Of a stretch of 64,000 nucleotides of DNA, positions 29,007-37,647 are shown piece after piece. The stretch spans positions 1 through 64,000 of the forward strand of contig JAVKFY010000047.1 in assembly GCA_040223615.1 (NCBI GenBank). The letters run 5' to 3'. The notes under the pieces are model-generated. The model ran no database searches and was not told the origin of the DNA. It saw nothing but the letters and a program-made list of their open reading frames with translations. The position numbers were made by a program, and so were the translations under genes. The DNA is from JAVKFY01 sp040223615 (GTDB lineage Bacteria; Pseudomonadota; Alphaproteobacteria; GCA-2731375). Within the stretch, counting starts at the first letter, position 1. Every line of letters begins with the position of its first letter.

Positions 29007-29968
29007 GCCGGGTGCCGCTCGCTCAGCTTGGCGAAGCGCTTCTCGATCGCGTCCCAGATCAGCCCGGCCAGGTTGGAATTGTCGAACCGACCGGCCTCCT
29101 GTATCCCGGTCGGCGAGGTCACGTTTATCTCGGTCAGGTAGTCGCCGATCACGTCGATGCCGACGAAGATCAGGCCGCGCTCGGCCAGCGTCGGGCCGAT
29201 GGCGTGGCAGATGTCGCGGTCACGCTTGGTCAGGGCGGACTTCTCCGGCCGGCCGCCGACATGCATGTTGGAGCGCGCCTCGCCGGCCGCCGGCACCCGG
29301 TTGATGGCGCCGGCCGCCTTGCCGTCGATCAGGATGATGCGCTTGTCGCCCTCGCGCACCGCCGGCTCGTAGCGCTGCACGATGATCGGCTCGCGCGAGG
29401 CCTGGGTGAACATCTCCAGCAGCGCGCCGAGATTCTCGTCGCCCGGCTTCAGGTGGAACACGCCGGCGCCGCCATTGCCGAACAGCGGCTTGACGATGAT
29501 GTCCTCGTGCTTGGCCCGGAACGCCTTCACCTCGTCGATGTCGGAGGTGATCAGCGTCGGCGGCATCAGGTCCGGGAAATGCGTGACGAACAGCTTCTCC
29601 GGCGCGTTGCGCACGTGGATCGGGTCGTTCACCACCAGGGTCTGCGGATGGATGTGCTCAAGAATGTGGGTGGCGGTGATGTAGGCCATGTCGAACGGCG
29701 GGTCCTGGCGCATCAGCACGACGTCGACACCGGCGAGGTCCAGCGTCTCGAAGGCACCCAGCGAGGCGTGATTGCCGCGTTCGTGCCGCACCGACAGCGG
29801 CCGCGCCTTGGCGATCACCCGGCCATGCTTGAAGCTCAACGCCGAGGGCAGGTAGTGGAACAGCGCGTGCCCGCGTTCCTGCGCCTCCAGCGCCAGCGCG
29901 AAGGTGCTGTCGGCGTCGATGTCGACCGGCTCGATCGGGTCCATCTGGATCGCGACGGCAAGGCTCAT
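29003..29968 (-). CDS. gshB: Glutathione synthetase
   Basis: 321 residues from the ATG at 29968, chosen because GGAG lies just upstream and the family starts with MxLxVAIQMDPIxxVDI. An in-frame ATG 18 nt earlier is less likely. ATP-grasp features: KPLFGNGGAGVF (phosphate loop), QRYEPAVREGDKRIILIDG and the metal-binding INVTSPTGIQE. It joins gamma-glutamylcysteine to glycine. Its stop overlaps the methyltransferase start. Upstream neighbours (BON, yraN, rsmI, lppC) are its usual alphaproteobacterial company. Confidence 0.95.
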   Translation of the reverse strand: MSLAVAIQMDPIEPVDIDADSTFALALEAQERGHALFHYLPSALSFKHGRVIAKARPLSVRHERGNHASLGAFETLDLAGVDVVLMRQDPPFDMAYITATHILEHIHPQTLVVNDPIHVRNAPEKLFVTHFPDLMPPTLITSDIDEVKAFRAKHEDIIVKPLFGNGGAGVFHLKPGDENLGALLEMFTQASREPIIVQRYEPAVREGDKRIILIDGKAAGAINRVPAAGEARSNMHVGGRPEKSALTKRDRDICHAIGPTLAERGLIFVGIDVIGDYLTEINVTSPTGIQEAGRFDNSNLAGLIWDAIEKRFAKLSERHPA

Positions 29969-30066
29969 CGGTGTCTCCGGGCCCACGGAAGGTTGAAGTG
30001 CCGCCCGGCGGGCGCGGGTCGCGGCGGTGCCAGTCTAGCCGCGCCTGCCCGACCGGCGAAAGCGGA

Positions 30067-30426
30067 TCAGTCGAGGCCCAGGTCGCGCCGCTTCTTCTTC
30101 GACAGGCCAAGGCCGACGATGCGGTGCGACTCGGTGAGATATGCCTTCAAGTCGTGGTCCGACAGGCCCGGCTGATCAAAGTGCTGAATCCACTTCATGC
30201 CGCGTGTGGCGAGATAAGGCGCCGGCCGCAGACCCGGCTGTTCTTGCAGGATTTCATATGCCAGGTCGGAGGTCTTGAACGTAACCTGTTCGTGGACGCC
30301 CGCGTCCCAGTGGCCGATGGCGAACACCTTGCCGCCGACCTTCCAGACATGCGCCCCGCGCCATTGCACCACATGCGTCGTCACCGGCAGCGCGCCGCAG
30401 AAGTCATTGTACTCGTCGAGCGTCAT
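30067..30426 (-). CDS. MmcQ/YjbR family protein
   Basis: 119 residues, the usual size. The fold starts MTLDEYNDFCGALP, with GGKVFAIGHWD and FKTSDLAYEILQEQPG in the middle and YLTESHRIVGLGLSKKKRRDL at the end. YjbR-like proteins have a CyaY-like fold and are described as DNA-binding-like, but their function is not established. It stands alone between repeat I copy 2 and gshB. Confidence 0.8.
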   Translation of the reverse strand: MTLDEYNDFCGALPVTTHVVQWRGAHVWKVGGKVFAIGHWDAGVHEQVTFKTSDLAYEILQEQPGLRPAPYLATRGMKWIQHFDQPGLSDHDLKAYLTESHRIVGLGLSKKKRRDLGLD

Positions 30427-30458
30427 CGCCTCGCCAGCAAGCAGTCAGGGCGAATGAC

Positions 30459-30516
30459 GAGCAACCCGACCTGAAGGTCGGGCTGGTGGGCTCGGCGACC
30501 CCACATCGTCGTTGGG
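30459..30516. repeat. Dispersed repeat I, copy 2
   Basis: 58 nt matching 2480-2537 at 46 positions. It contains a perfect 8-bp stem CCCGACCT/AGGTCGGG with a GA turn (30465-30482). It fills most of the 121-nt spacer between the SirB1-like gene and the YjbR gene. Confidence 0.6.
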
Positions 30517-30547
30517 TGTCGGTGAAGGGCGTGGGAGCCGCGGGACA

Positions 30548-31378
30548 TCAGTTCAGCCGCGCCCGGAGCTGTTGCAGCAGCATCGCGGCGTCGTGGCGCT
30601 GGACCTCATCGGCGGCCAGCGCCTGGTATCGGTTGCCGGCCACCAGCGCGTCGTTCATCTGGCCCTGGTGCGCGGCGATCACCGCCAGCTCGCGCTGCAC
30701 CGGCGCCATCCGGGGCGCGATCCAGGCCATCGAGCGGATGACGCGCAGGGCCTTGTCGACGTCGCCGGCCTGCAACGCCCGCAGCTTGATGTTGTTCTGC
30801 AACCGCAGCAGCACCGAGCGGTCGTCGACCGCGCCGATATCGCCCGGCTGCATCGGCGGCCGGTCGCCGGCATGGCGTTGCAGCAGCGCGCGCAGGTCGG
30901 CGGCCGTGCGCAGGTGGCCGCTGGAAAAGGGATCGAGAATCACCCGCCCGCCGGCCGCCTCCAGCCGCACCAGGAAATGCCCCGGGGTGTCCAGGCCGCT
31001 CATCTCCCAGCCCGCCGCCCGCGCGCCGTGGATGTAGAGCACGCCCAGCGCCACCGGCAGGCCGCGCTTGCGGTCGATCACCCGCATCAGGTTGGCGTTC
31101 TGCGGATCGTCGTAGGTCGCGGTGTCGCCGCCATAGCCATGCCGGTCGGCCAGCACCGAGCGCAGCACCGCGGCGGCCGCCTCCGGCCCCTTCGGCGCCA
31201 TCTCGGCGGTCTCGCGCAACTCCTCCGACAGTTCGTCAAGATGGTCGCGATAGCGCGTCAGCCCGACCCGTGGCCGGTCCAGCGCCGCCAGCGCCAGCGC
31301 CACCTCGGCGATATCGAGCCGGTCTTGCGGGCTGTCGCCGGCCGCGCGCAAGATCGCTTCCGGCTCGTCGGCACTCAC
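30548..31378 (-). CDS. SirB1-like protein (transglutaminase-like plus TPR)
   Basis: 276 residues. The first half has the SirB1 transglutaminase-like core: QNANLMRVIDRKRGLPVALG and GLDTPGHFLVRL. The second half has TPR-like helices (LRLQNNIKLRALQAGDVDKALRV, then AVIAAHQGQMNDALVAGNRY). The core Cys of true transglutaminases is not seen, so it is probably a non-catalytic scaffold. It sits in the rsmI-gshB cluster, 10 nt after the BON lipoprotein. Confidence 0.82.
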   Translation of the reverse strand: MSADEPEAILRAAGDSPQDRLDIAEVALALAALDRPRVGLTRYRDHLDELSEELRETAEMAPKGPEAAAAVLRSVLADRHGYGGDTATYDDPQNANLMRVIDRKRGLPVALGVLYIHGARAAGWEMSGLDTPGHFLVRLEAAGGRVILDPFSSGHLRTAADLRALLQRHAGDRPPMQPGDIGAVDDRSVLLRLQNNIKLRALQAGDVDKALRVIRSMAWIAPRMAPVQRELAVIAAHQGQMNDALVAGNRYQALAADEVQRHDAAMLLQQLRARLN

Positions 31379-31388
31379 GTCCGGTAGC

Positions 31389-31994
31389 TCACGACTGGCG
31401 CCGGCGTGGGTCGTCCTTGAGCTGCACGTGGCTGACCACCTGGGTTACGCCGCGGATGGTGCGCGCATGCTGCACCGCCCGGTCCAGCTCGGTCTGGCTC
31501 TGCGCGATGCCCATCAGGTAGAGCACGCCGTTGACGGTATCGACGGAGTAGTTGATGTCGACGATATCGCCGTCGCCGATCAGCTTGCCGCGCATCTGGG
31601 TGCTGATCCAGACGTCCTTGGCGTAGCTCATCAGGCCGGACTTGTCGTCGACTTGCAGCTCGTTCAGGACCTCCTTCACGCCTTCGGCCTGCCAGGCCAG
31701 GCGCACCGCGTCGACCCGGTCGTCGATATTCGGCACGCTGCCGGTCATCAGCACGCGGCCCTCGACCACCTCCAGGTCGACGTCGGTGAACAGCCGCTCC
31801 GACTTCTGCAGCAGCAGGTGGTTGATCTGAACCTGGATGGTGGCGTCATCGACGGCGTTGCCGACCGAACGCTCCTGCACCGCGGCGACGCCAACCGTGG
31901 CGCCGGCGCCGACCACGGCGCCCAGCGGCGTGCAGCCATTGAGCGCCAGCGCCAGGCCACCGGCGGCGAGCAGTGCCGAGGACAATCTCATCAT
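31389..31994 (-). CDS. BON-domain lipoprotein
   Basis: 201 residues. A signal peptide with lipobox ALNGC (Cys21) is followed by two BON domains: about 55-120 (DDATIQVQINHLLL ... VEGRVLMTGSVP) and about 125-190 (DVWISTQMRGKLIGD ... VNGVLYLMGIAQSQ). It resembles the DolP/OsmY type that binds outer-membrane phospholipid and supports envelope integrity. It lies between yraN and the SirB1-like gene, a common neighbourhood for this lipoprotein. Confidence 0.9.
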   Translation of the reverse strand: MMRLSSALLAAGGLALALNGCTPLGAVVGAGATVGVAAVQERSVGNAVDDATIQVQINHLLLQKSERLFTDVDLEVVEGRVLMTGSVPNIDDRVDAVRLAWQAEGVKEVLNELQVDDKSGLMSYAKDVWISTQMRGKLIGDGDIVDINYSVDTVNGVLYLMGIAQSQTELDRAVQHARTIRGVTQVVSHVQLKDDPRRRQS

Positions 31995-32030
31995 CGGCAG
32001 GTCTTCCTTTGCATGCTTGGTCGCGGCGAA

Positions 32031-32381
32031 TCAGGGCCGCCACGCATCCATTATATGGCGCGGCCAGCGCCACGGCAGGACTAGCATCAGATCGAAGCGC
32101 AGCCGCAGGTCCGGTCCCAGCCGCGCCGCCTGCGCCAGCGCCGCCCGTTCCAGCCGGCGGCGCTGCCTGCCGGTCAGCACCTCGTCGGCCGCCGCCGCCC
32201 GCGCTTTCACCTCGACCACGGCCAGGACATTGCCCCGGCGCGCCAGAATATCGATCTCGCCGGCCCCGCCGCCGCTCCCGCGCAGGTTGCGCTCGAGTAT
32301 CCGGTAACCCTTTGCCCGCAGCCAGCCGGCCGCCACCCGCTCCGCCCAGCGGCCGTAGCGATACGCCCGCCGGCGCGTCAT
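32031..32381 (-). CDS. yraN: YraN family (UPF0102) endonuclease-like protein
   Basis: 116 residues. The restriction-endonuclease-like core has GRWAERVAAGWLRAKGYRIL, the metal site GEIDILARR and EVKAR, which together give the PD-(D/E)xK pattern. Its start overlaps the rsmI stop (ATGA), the classic rsmI-yraN pairing. The cellular role is not settled. Confidence 0.92.
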   Translation of the reverse strand: MTRRRAYRYGRWAERVAAGWLRAKGYRILERNLRGSGGGAGEIDILARRGNVLAVVEVKARAAAADEVLTGRQRRRLERAALAQAARLGPDLRLRFDLMLVLPWRWPRHIMDAWRP

Positions 32382-33262
32382 TCGGGTTTCAGGGCCAGTG
32401 CGCGGGCGTAGACCTGGCGCCGTTTCCAGCCGGTCGCGGCGGTGACCCGCTCGACCGCCTCGCGCAACGAAACGTCGGCCAGCGCGGCGACCAGCGCGGC
32501 GTCGATGTCAGCCTCGCTGGCGACAACCGCTTCGCCCGGACCGATCACCAGCGTGATCTCGCCCTTCGGCGCGGCGTCGCCGGCATAGCGGGCGGCCACT
32601 TCCGGCAGCGTGCCGCGCGCGAACTCCTCGTGCAGCTTGGTGAGTTCGCGCGCCACGACCGCCGGGCGCGGCCCCAGCATATCGGCCAGATCGGCCAGGC
32701 TCGCGGCCAGGCGCGACGGCGCCTCCAGTAGCACCAGCGTGGTCTCGATGCCGGCCAGCGCCTGGATCGCGCTGCGCCGCTGGCCCGGCTTGCTGGGCAG
32801 GAAGCCGGCGAACAGGAACCGGTCGGTCGGCAGTCCGGCGCCGACCAGCGCCGCCAGCACCGACGACGCGCCCGGCACCGGGAATACCTTCGCGCCGGCC
32901 TCGACCGTCTCGGCGACCAGGCGATAGCCGGGATCGGAAATCAGCGGCGTGCCGGCGTCGCTGACCAGCGCCACCCGGCCGCCGCCCGCGAGACGCCGCA
33001 GCAGCGCGGGACGCGCCCGGGCGGCGTTGTGCTCGTGGTAGGCGACCATCGCCTTGGAAATGCCATAGCGCGCCAGCAGCCTGGCGGTGATCCGGGTGTC
33101 TTCCGCGGCGATCACGTCGACCCCGGCTAGGACATCCAGGGCGCGCAGGGTAATATCGCGGAGGTTGCCGATCGGCGTCGCAACCAGATAGAGGCCGGGG
33201 TCCGTTGAGCGAGCCGTACCCGCATTCGTATCGACCCAGCCGGGGTCAGTTTCTTCCGGCAT
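32378..33262 (-). CDS. rsmI: 16S rRNA 2'-O-methyltransferase RsmI
   Basis: 294 residues from the ATG at 33262. A longer frame reaching 33436 runs into the divergent lipoprotein gene and is rejected. Tetrapyrrole-methylase-fold motifs: YLVATPIGNLRDITLRAL, VIAAEDTRITARLL, YHEHNAA, ALVSDAGTPLISDPGY and FPVPGASSVLAAL. It methylates the ribose of C1402 in 16S rRNA. Divergent from lppC with the two 5' ends overlapping if lppC starts at its TTG. Confidence 0.95.
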   Translation of the reverse strand: MPEETDPGWVDTNAGTARSTDPGLYLVATPIGNLRDITLRALDVLAGVDVIAAEDTRITARLLARYGISKAMVAYHEHNAARARPALLRRLAGGGRVALVSDAGTPLISDPGYRLVAETVEAGAKVFPVPGASSVLAALVGAGLPTDRFLFAGFLPSKPGQRRSAIQALAGIETTLVLLEAPSRLAASLADLADMLGPRPAVVARELTKLHEEFARGTLPEVAARYAGDAAPKGEITLVIGPGEAVVASEADIDAALVAALADVSLREAVERVTAATGWKRRQVYARALALKPE

Positions 33263-34521
33263 CGTCTTCCTGGCGTGGTTGCGCTTTGGCCGTGGCGTTG
33301 ACGTTCGGCACGCTGGCGCTTGCCGCCTGCCAGAGTACAGGAGACGGCGGCGCCTCGCGAACGCCGCCGCCCTCGCCGCCGCCACAGGTCGCGGAGCCAC
33401 CACCGCCGCCACCGCCACAGACCGCGCTACCGCCACGCACCGAGGAGCCGAAGCCGCAGCTCACGCCGCTGACGCCGTCGGGCGAGGTGCCGGTGAAGGT
33501 CGGCCTCCTGGTGCCGCTGACGGGCGAGGCCGCGCCGCTCGGCAACGCGCTGCTCGACGCCGCGATGATGGCGTTGTTCGACATTGGCGACGGCCGCCTG
33601 ACCCTGCTGCCGCGCGATACGGGCGGCACCGCCGAGGGCGCCGCCGCGGCCGCCGAATCGGCGCTGCAGGAGGGTGCGGCGCTGATCATCGGGCCGCTCT
33701 TTTCGCACAGCGTGAGCGCCGTGGCGCCGCTGGCCCGCGAACGCGGCGTCAACGTCGTCGCCTTCTCCACCAACCGCACCGTCGCTGGCGAGGGCGTCTA
33801 CCTGATCGGCTTCGTCCCGGACCAGCAGGTGCGCCGCATCGTCGATTTCGCCGGCGCCCGTGGCCTGCGCCGGCTGGCGGTTCTGGCCCCGGAAAGCCCG
33901 TATGGCAGCACGGTGTCGCTGGCCGCCGAGCAGGCCGCGCCCGGCGCCGGCATGGCGGTGGTGCAGGCCGAGAGCTTCCCCGCCGACGGCCGGGACGCCG
34001 ACCCCGCGGTGCGCCGCCTCGCCCGCCGGTTCCAGGTCGACCCGTTCGACGCGCTGCTGCTGGCCGAGGGCGGTGGCACGCTGCGCGCGGTGGCACCGTT
34101 GCTGCCCTATCACGACGTCAGCCCGTCGCAGGTCAAGCTGCTCGGCACCGGCCTGTGGGACGACCCGCAACTGGCCCGCGAGCCGACCCTGGTCGGCGGC
34201 TGGTACGCGGCGCCCTCGCCGACCGCCGGCGTCGCCTTCCTGGACCGTTTCGAGCAGACCTACGGCCGCCGTCCGGCGCGTCTGGCCAGCCTGGCCTATG
34301 ACGCCACCGCGCTTGCCGCCGTCCTGGCGCAGGGCGGCGGCGAGGCGCGCTTCGATGCCACCAGCCTCGGCAACCCGAACGGCTTCGCCGGCATCGACGG
34401 CATCTTCCGCTTCGGCCCCGACGGCGTGGCGGAACGCGGCCTGGCGGTGATGGAAATCACCCGCACCGGCCCGCGCGTCCTCGACGAGGCCCCGCAGAGC
34501 TTCGAGGCGCTGACGAACTGA
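33205..34521 (+). CDS. LppC/LpoA-like lipoprotein (penicillin-binding protein activator family)
   Basis: 438 residues if the TTG at 33205 is used. No other start precedes the signal segment CALAVALTFGTLALAAC, whose Cys42 fits a lipobox. A long Pro-rich linker (PPPSPPPQVAEPPPPPPPQ) spans about 53-90. The rest is a type I periplasmic-binding-protein fold (VKVGLLVPLTGEAAPLGNAL ... LIIGPLFSHSV). LpoA proteins activate penicillin-binding proteins from the outer membrane; in alphaproteobacteria this role is inferred. The start is uncertain and overlaps the divergent rsmI 5' end by 58 nt. Confidence 0.85.
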   Translation: MSEPYPHSYRPSRGQFLPASSSWRGCALAVALTFGTLALAACQSTGDGGASRTPPPSPPPQVAEPPPPPPPQTALPPRTEEPKPQLTPLTPSGEVPVKVGLLVPLTGEAAPLGNALLDAAMMALFDIGDGRLTLLPRDTGGTAEGAAAAAESALQEGAALIIGPLFSHSVSAVAPLARERGVNVVAFSTNRTVAGEGVYLIGFVPDQQVRRIVDFAGARGLRRLAVLAPESPYGSTVSLAAEQAAPGAGMAVVQAESFPADGRDADPAVRRLARRFQVDPFDALLLAEGGGTLRAVAPLLPYHDVSPSQVKLLGTGLWDDPQLAREPTLVGGWYAAPSPTAGVAFLDRFEQTYGRRPARLASLAYDATALAAVLAQGGGEARFDATSLGNPNGFAGIDGIFRFGPDGVAERGLAVMEITRTGPRVLDEAPQSFEALTN

Positions 34522-34659
34522 TCTGCCCGACAAAAAGAAGCCCGGGCATGAAGAGTTACGTATTCTTTCGTCATTGCCGGGTTTCATCCAAGGCTGTTCG
34601 GTTAAGTCCTTCCGGCTCTGCGCCCACCCGTCAACGTCTTTGCAAGCGCAGGGACGTGG

Positions 34660-34682
34660 ATGGCCCGGACAAGCCGGGCCAT
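34660..34682. repeat. Palindromic unit, left half of an inverted pair
   Basis: ATGGCCCGG and CCGGGCCAT form a perfect 9-bp stem around ACAAG, flanked by GACGTGG and GACG. The unit at 34716-34738 is its inverted copy, so the two could also pair with each other over about 30 nt. Confidence 0.65.
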
Positions 34683-34715
34683 GACGCGTTTTCTATGTTT
34701 TTCAATAAGGTCGTC

Positions 34716-34738
34716 ATGCCCCGACTTGTTCGGGGCAT
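34716..34738. repeat. Palindromic unit, right half of an inverted pair
   Basis: ATGCCCCGA and TCGGGGCAT form a perfect 9-bp stem around CTTGT, flanked by GTC and CCACGTC. It is the reverse-complement relative of 34660-34682, giving a BIME-like two-unit mosaic between converging genes. A role as bidirectional terminator or mRNA-end stabiliser is plausible. Confidence 0.65.
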
Positions 34739-34842
34739 CCACGTCCAGAAGCTGGACCCATCGGTCGCGGTTCTTCTGTCAGGTGCCGCCCGTAGCAGCG
34801 CAACCGCCTGAGCGGCACCAGGGAATCGACGACAACCGCAAG

Positions 34843-34878
34843 CTTAACCGGGCACCCGTGGGATTGACCCGGCAATCT
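34843..34878 (-). repeat. Dispersed repeat II, copy 2, at a gene 3' end
   Basis: 36 nt (CTTAACCGGGCACCCGTGG...) matching 151-185 with four or five changes. It starts 12 nt past the altronate dehydratase-like stop, at the same distance and orientation as copy 1. Confidence 0.55.
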
Positions 34879-34889
34879 CGTCCCGGTGT

Positions 34890-36416
34890 CTACAGCACCG
34901 CGCCGACCATCCAGGGCACGAACTCGTCCTCGCCGAAACCGAGCGCTTCCGACTTCGACGGCTGGCCCGAGGCGGTCTTCAGGATCAGGTCGAAGATCTC
35001 CTGCCCGACCTCCTGCACCGTGGCCTCGCCATCGACGATGCGGCCAGCGTTCACGTCCATGTCGTCGGACATGCGCTGGTACATCGGCGTGTTGGTGGCC
35101 AGCTTCAGGCTCGGCGACGGCTTGCAGCCGAACACCGAACCGCGCCCGGTGGTGAAGCACACCATGTTGGCGCCGCCGGCGACCATGCCGGTCACCGAGG
35201 CCGGGTCGTAGCCCGGCGTATCCATGAACACGAAGCCCTTCTCGGTAATCGGCGCCGCGTAGTCGTAGACCCCGACCAGGTTGGTGGTCCCGCCCTTGGC
35301 CGCCGCGCCCAGCGACTTTTCCAGGATCGTGGTCAGCCCGCCGGCCTTGTTGCCGGGCGACGGGTTGTTGTTCATCTCGGCGTTGTTCGCCGCGGTGTAG
35401 TTCTCCCACCACTTGATGTGGTTGAGCAGCTTCTCGCCCACCGCCTGGCTCGCCGCGCGCCGGGTCAGCAGGTGTTCGGCGCCGTAGATCTCCGGCGTTT
35501 CGGCCAGGCACGCGGTGCCGCCATGCCGCACCAGCAGGTCGGCGGCCGCGCCCAGCGCCGGGTTCGCGGTGATGCCGGAGTACGCGTCCGAACCGCCGCA
35601 TTCCAGCGCCAGCGTGATCTCCGAGGCCGGCACGGTCTCGCGGCTGACCTTGTTGGCGTCCTGCAGCAGCTCGCGAACGTGGCCGATGCCCTTCTCGACC
35701 GTCTTCGCGGTGCCGCCATTGTCCTGGATGGTGAAGGCGTGGAGTTTTTCGGACGGATTGAGCTTCTCCGCCTCCATCAGCGCGCCGATCTGGTTCGCTT
35801 CGCAGCCCAGTCCGACCAGCAGGATGCTGTCGAAATTCGGGTGCTTGGCGAAGCCGGAGATCACGCGCTGGATGTAGTTCAGCCCGATCCCGGCGCAGCC
35901 GCCGCAGCCATAGTCGTGGGTCAGCGCCACCACGCCGTCGACATTGGGGAACTCGGCCAGCGCGTCGCCGCGGAAGTGGTCGGCGATGTAGCGCGCCACC
36001 GTGGCCGAGCAGTTCACCGAGGTCAGGATGCCGATGTAGTTGCGCGTCGCGATACGCCCGTCGGAACGGCGGATACCCTGCCACGTCGCCCGTTCCGCTT
36101 CCGGCACGAAGCCCGGATCCTTGGCCTCCGTGCCGATGGCGTAGTCACGCTCGAAGGCATGCACCTCGACATTGTGGGTATGCACGTGCGCGCCCGGCGC
36201 GATGTCGCTCGAAGCGAAGCCGATGATCTGGTTGTACTTGCGCACCGGCTCGCCCTTGGCGATCGGCGCGGTGGCGATCTTGTGCCCGGCCGGCACGTGT
36301 GCAGCGGTGGTCACATCCTCGCCGGCGACCGGCGCACCAGGCAGGATGTCGGTGCGCGCCACCACCACGTTGTCGGCCGGATTGAGACGGATGGTCGTCG
36401 ATTGCATTTCGGTCAT
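34890..36416 (-). CDS. UxaA-family altronate / galactarate-type dehydratase
   Basis: 508 residues from the ATG at 36416, chosen for the perfect GAGGAGG just upstream; an in-frame ATG 30 nt earlier lacks one. The N-terminal SAF domain (about 12-95, with GHKIATAPIAKGEPVRKYNQIIG) is joined to the large dehydratase domain with Cys-rich metal-site motifs (SVNCSATVA, HDYGCGGC, GLGCEANQ, ECGGSDAYSGI). The family removes water from altronate, galactarate or similar sugar acids, using iron. The single-chain SAF plus catalytic layout is the UxaA type. The precise substrate is unknown. Confidence 0.92.
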   Translation of the reverse strand: MTEMQSTTIRLNPADNVVVARTDILPGAPVAGEDVTTAAHVPAGHKIATAPIAKGEPVRKYNQIIGFASSDIAPGAHVHTHNVEVHAFERDYAIGTEAKDPGFVPEAERATWQGIRRSDGRIATRNYIGILTSVNCSATVARYIADHFRGDALAEFPNVDGVVALTHDYGCGGCAGIGLNYIQRVISGFAKHPNFDSILLVGLGCEANQIGALMEAEKLNPSEKLHAFTIQDNGGTAKTVEKGIGHVRELLQDANKVSRETVPASEITLALECGGSDAYSGITANPALGAAADLLVRHGGTACLAETPEIYGAEHLLTRRAASQAVGEKLLNHIKWWENYTAANNAEMNNNPSPGNKAGGLTTILEKSLGAAAKGGTTNLVGVYDYAAPITEKGFVFMDTPGYDPASVTGMVAGGANMVCFTTGRGSVFGCKPSPSLKLATNTPMYQRMSDDMDVNAGRIVDGEATVQEVGQEIFDLILKTASGQPSKSEALGFGEDEFVPWMVGAVL

Positions 36417-36530
36417 CGTTCCTCCTCGCGCCGGAAAGATTTCCACCGGCGCCCTCGCTGCCGAACGCTATCATGCCTGCGGACCGGGCACCGGGAAAAT
36501 TCACCAATACTGTGATAGCGTCTGCCAACC

Positions 36531-37022
36531 ATGACCGATGGTGGCGACAGCAGCTTCACGTACCCGGTGCCGCCGGAGGCGGACGACGATGAACTCCGGC
36601 ACATGTGGGACTACTGGCTTGCGCGCAGCCGCGATGGCCGTTTGCCGGCGCGCGGCGACATCGAGCCGCTCGACCTGCGCGCGATCATGGGCGCCCTCAC
36701 CATTCTCGACGTGATCGACAGCGGCGGGAAACAGCGGTTCCAGTATCGGCTGTGGGGCACGCGGGTGCTGGAACTGTTCGGGGAGGAATTGACCGGAAAG
36801 TTCGCCGACGAGCTCGGCTTCGACCCGGAAGGACACATCCAGGCGGCGCTCGAAGACGTGCGGCGGACCGGGAAACCGCATTTCTGGCAGCGCCCGCTGC
36901 CGCCGCACCGGCAACTCGACCACGTCAGCTACCGCCGCCTGGCGCTGCCGCTCGGCGACGATGGCGAGACGGTCGACCGGATCCTGCTCATGATGGTCGG
37001 CGATGCCAGACCGGAAGACTGA
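36531..37022 (+). CDS. PAS_5-family protein
   Basis: 163 residues, a single PAS-like domain: HMWDYWLARSRDGRLPARGDIEPLDLR, then LTILDVIDSGGKQRFQYRLWGTRVLELFGEELTGK. This alphaproteobacterial family has no output domain and its ligand is unknown. It overlaps cytidine deaminase by 20 nt. A second member lies at 39611 on the other strand. Confidence 0.82.
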   Translation: MTDGGDSSFTYPVPPEADDDELRHMWDYWLARSRDGRLPARGDIEPLDLRAIMGALTILDVIDSGGKQRFQYRLWGTRVLELFGEELTGKFADELGFDPEGHIQAALEDVRRTGKPHFWQRPLPPHRQLDHVSYRRLALPLGDDGETVDRILLMMVGDARPED

Positions 37023-37581
37023 CACCACCCTGGTGCTGCCGGCGCTCACTGTCCCGGGTCACCGATTGGCGACGCCGGCCGGCGCGCTGAACCTGCCGGC
37101 GCACGACATCGCGGAGAAGCGCATCGACGCCGACCCGGAGGTGCTGGCCAAGCTGGTCCAGGCCGCGCGCGAGGCGGCGCAGCGCGCCTATGCGCCGTTC
37201 TCGAAGTTCCACGTCGGCGCCGCGCTGGTGATGGCCGACGACCCGGCCGGCACGGTGTTCACTGGCGCCAATGTCGAGAACAGCTCCTACGGCGGCACCA
37301 TCTGCGCCGAGCGCACCGCGATCACCCAGGCCGCCGCGCAGGGCTTCCGGCGCATCGGAGTGCTCGCCGTGAGCTGCGCCGACGCGCGCGATGCGCCGCT
37401 GCCCGACCGCAGCCCCTGCGGCCTTTGCCGCCAGGTGATCAAGGAGTTCACCGACCCGGACGTCGGTGCCGACACCGCGCTGATCCTTGTCGACACCGCC
37501 GCCCCCGATACCCTGGCCGACGTGCTCGATATCGAGCGCCTGCTGGCCTACGGCTTCCACTTCGGGCCGCCCGCCAACTAA
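37003..37581 (+). CDS. cdd: Cytidine deaminase
   Basis: 192 residues. The zinc site is complete: Cys101-Ala-Glu103 (TICAERTA), then Cys139 and Cys142 (PCGLC). GANVENSSYGG and FSKFHVGAAL are substrate-loop motifs. It deaminates cytidine and deoxycytidine to uridine forms. The homotetrameric family is about 130-150 residues, so roughly 40 N-terminal residues are extra; a later start is possible but none has a better ribosome site. The start is inside the upstream PAS gene. Confidence 0.9.
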   Translation: MPDRKTDTTLVLPALTVPGHRLATPAGALNLPAHDIAEKRIDADPEVLAKLVQAAREAAQRAYAPFSKFHVGAALVMADDPAGTVFTGANVENSSYGGTICAERTAITQAAAQGFRRIGVLAVSCADARDAPLPDRSPCGLCRQVIKEFTDPDVGADTALILVDTAAPDTLADVLDIERLLAYGFHFGPPAN

Positions 37582-37590
37582 CACCCGGCG

Positions 37591-37618
37591 TTGCACGGTC
37601 GCGTTATCCGCGTATAAC
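37591..37618 (+). promoter_or_regulatory. Possible promoter for thrS
   Basis: TTGCAC and TATAAC are 16 nt apart, about 30-55 nt before the thrS start, in a 66-nt spacer. The -10 is close to consensus and the -35 is weak. GTTAT and ATAAC arms flank a CCGCGT centre at 37603-37618. No T-box is expected in this group. Confidence 0.4.
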
Positions 37619-37647
37619 GGCCCCTTGCGCAATCAAGGAGCATGGAG

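Larger units (their letters stand above)
34522..34889. other. 368-nt convergent intergenic region filled with repeats
   Basis: It lies between the lppC-like and altronate dehydratase-like stop codons and holds no gene. From left to right it contains a degenerate palindrome pair (34541-34584), two strong inverted palindromes (34660-34682 and 34716-34738) and dispersed repeat II (34843-34878). The spacer CGTATTCTTTCGTCAT at about 34559-34574 matches the 43.2-kb element (ATATTCCTTCGTCGT). Confidence 0.6.
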
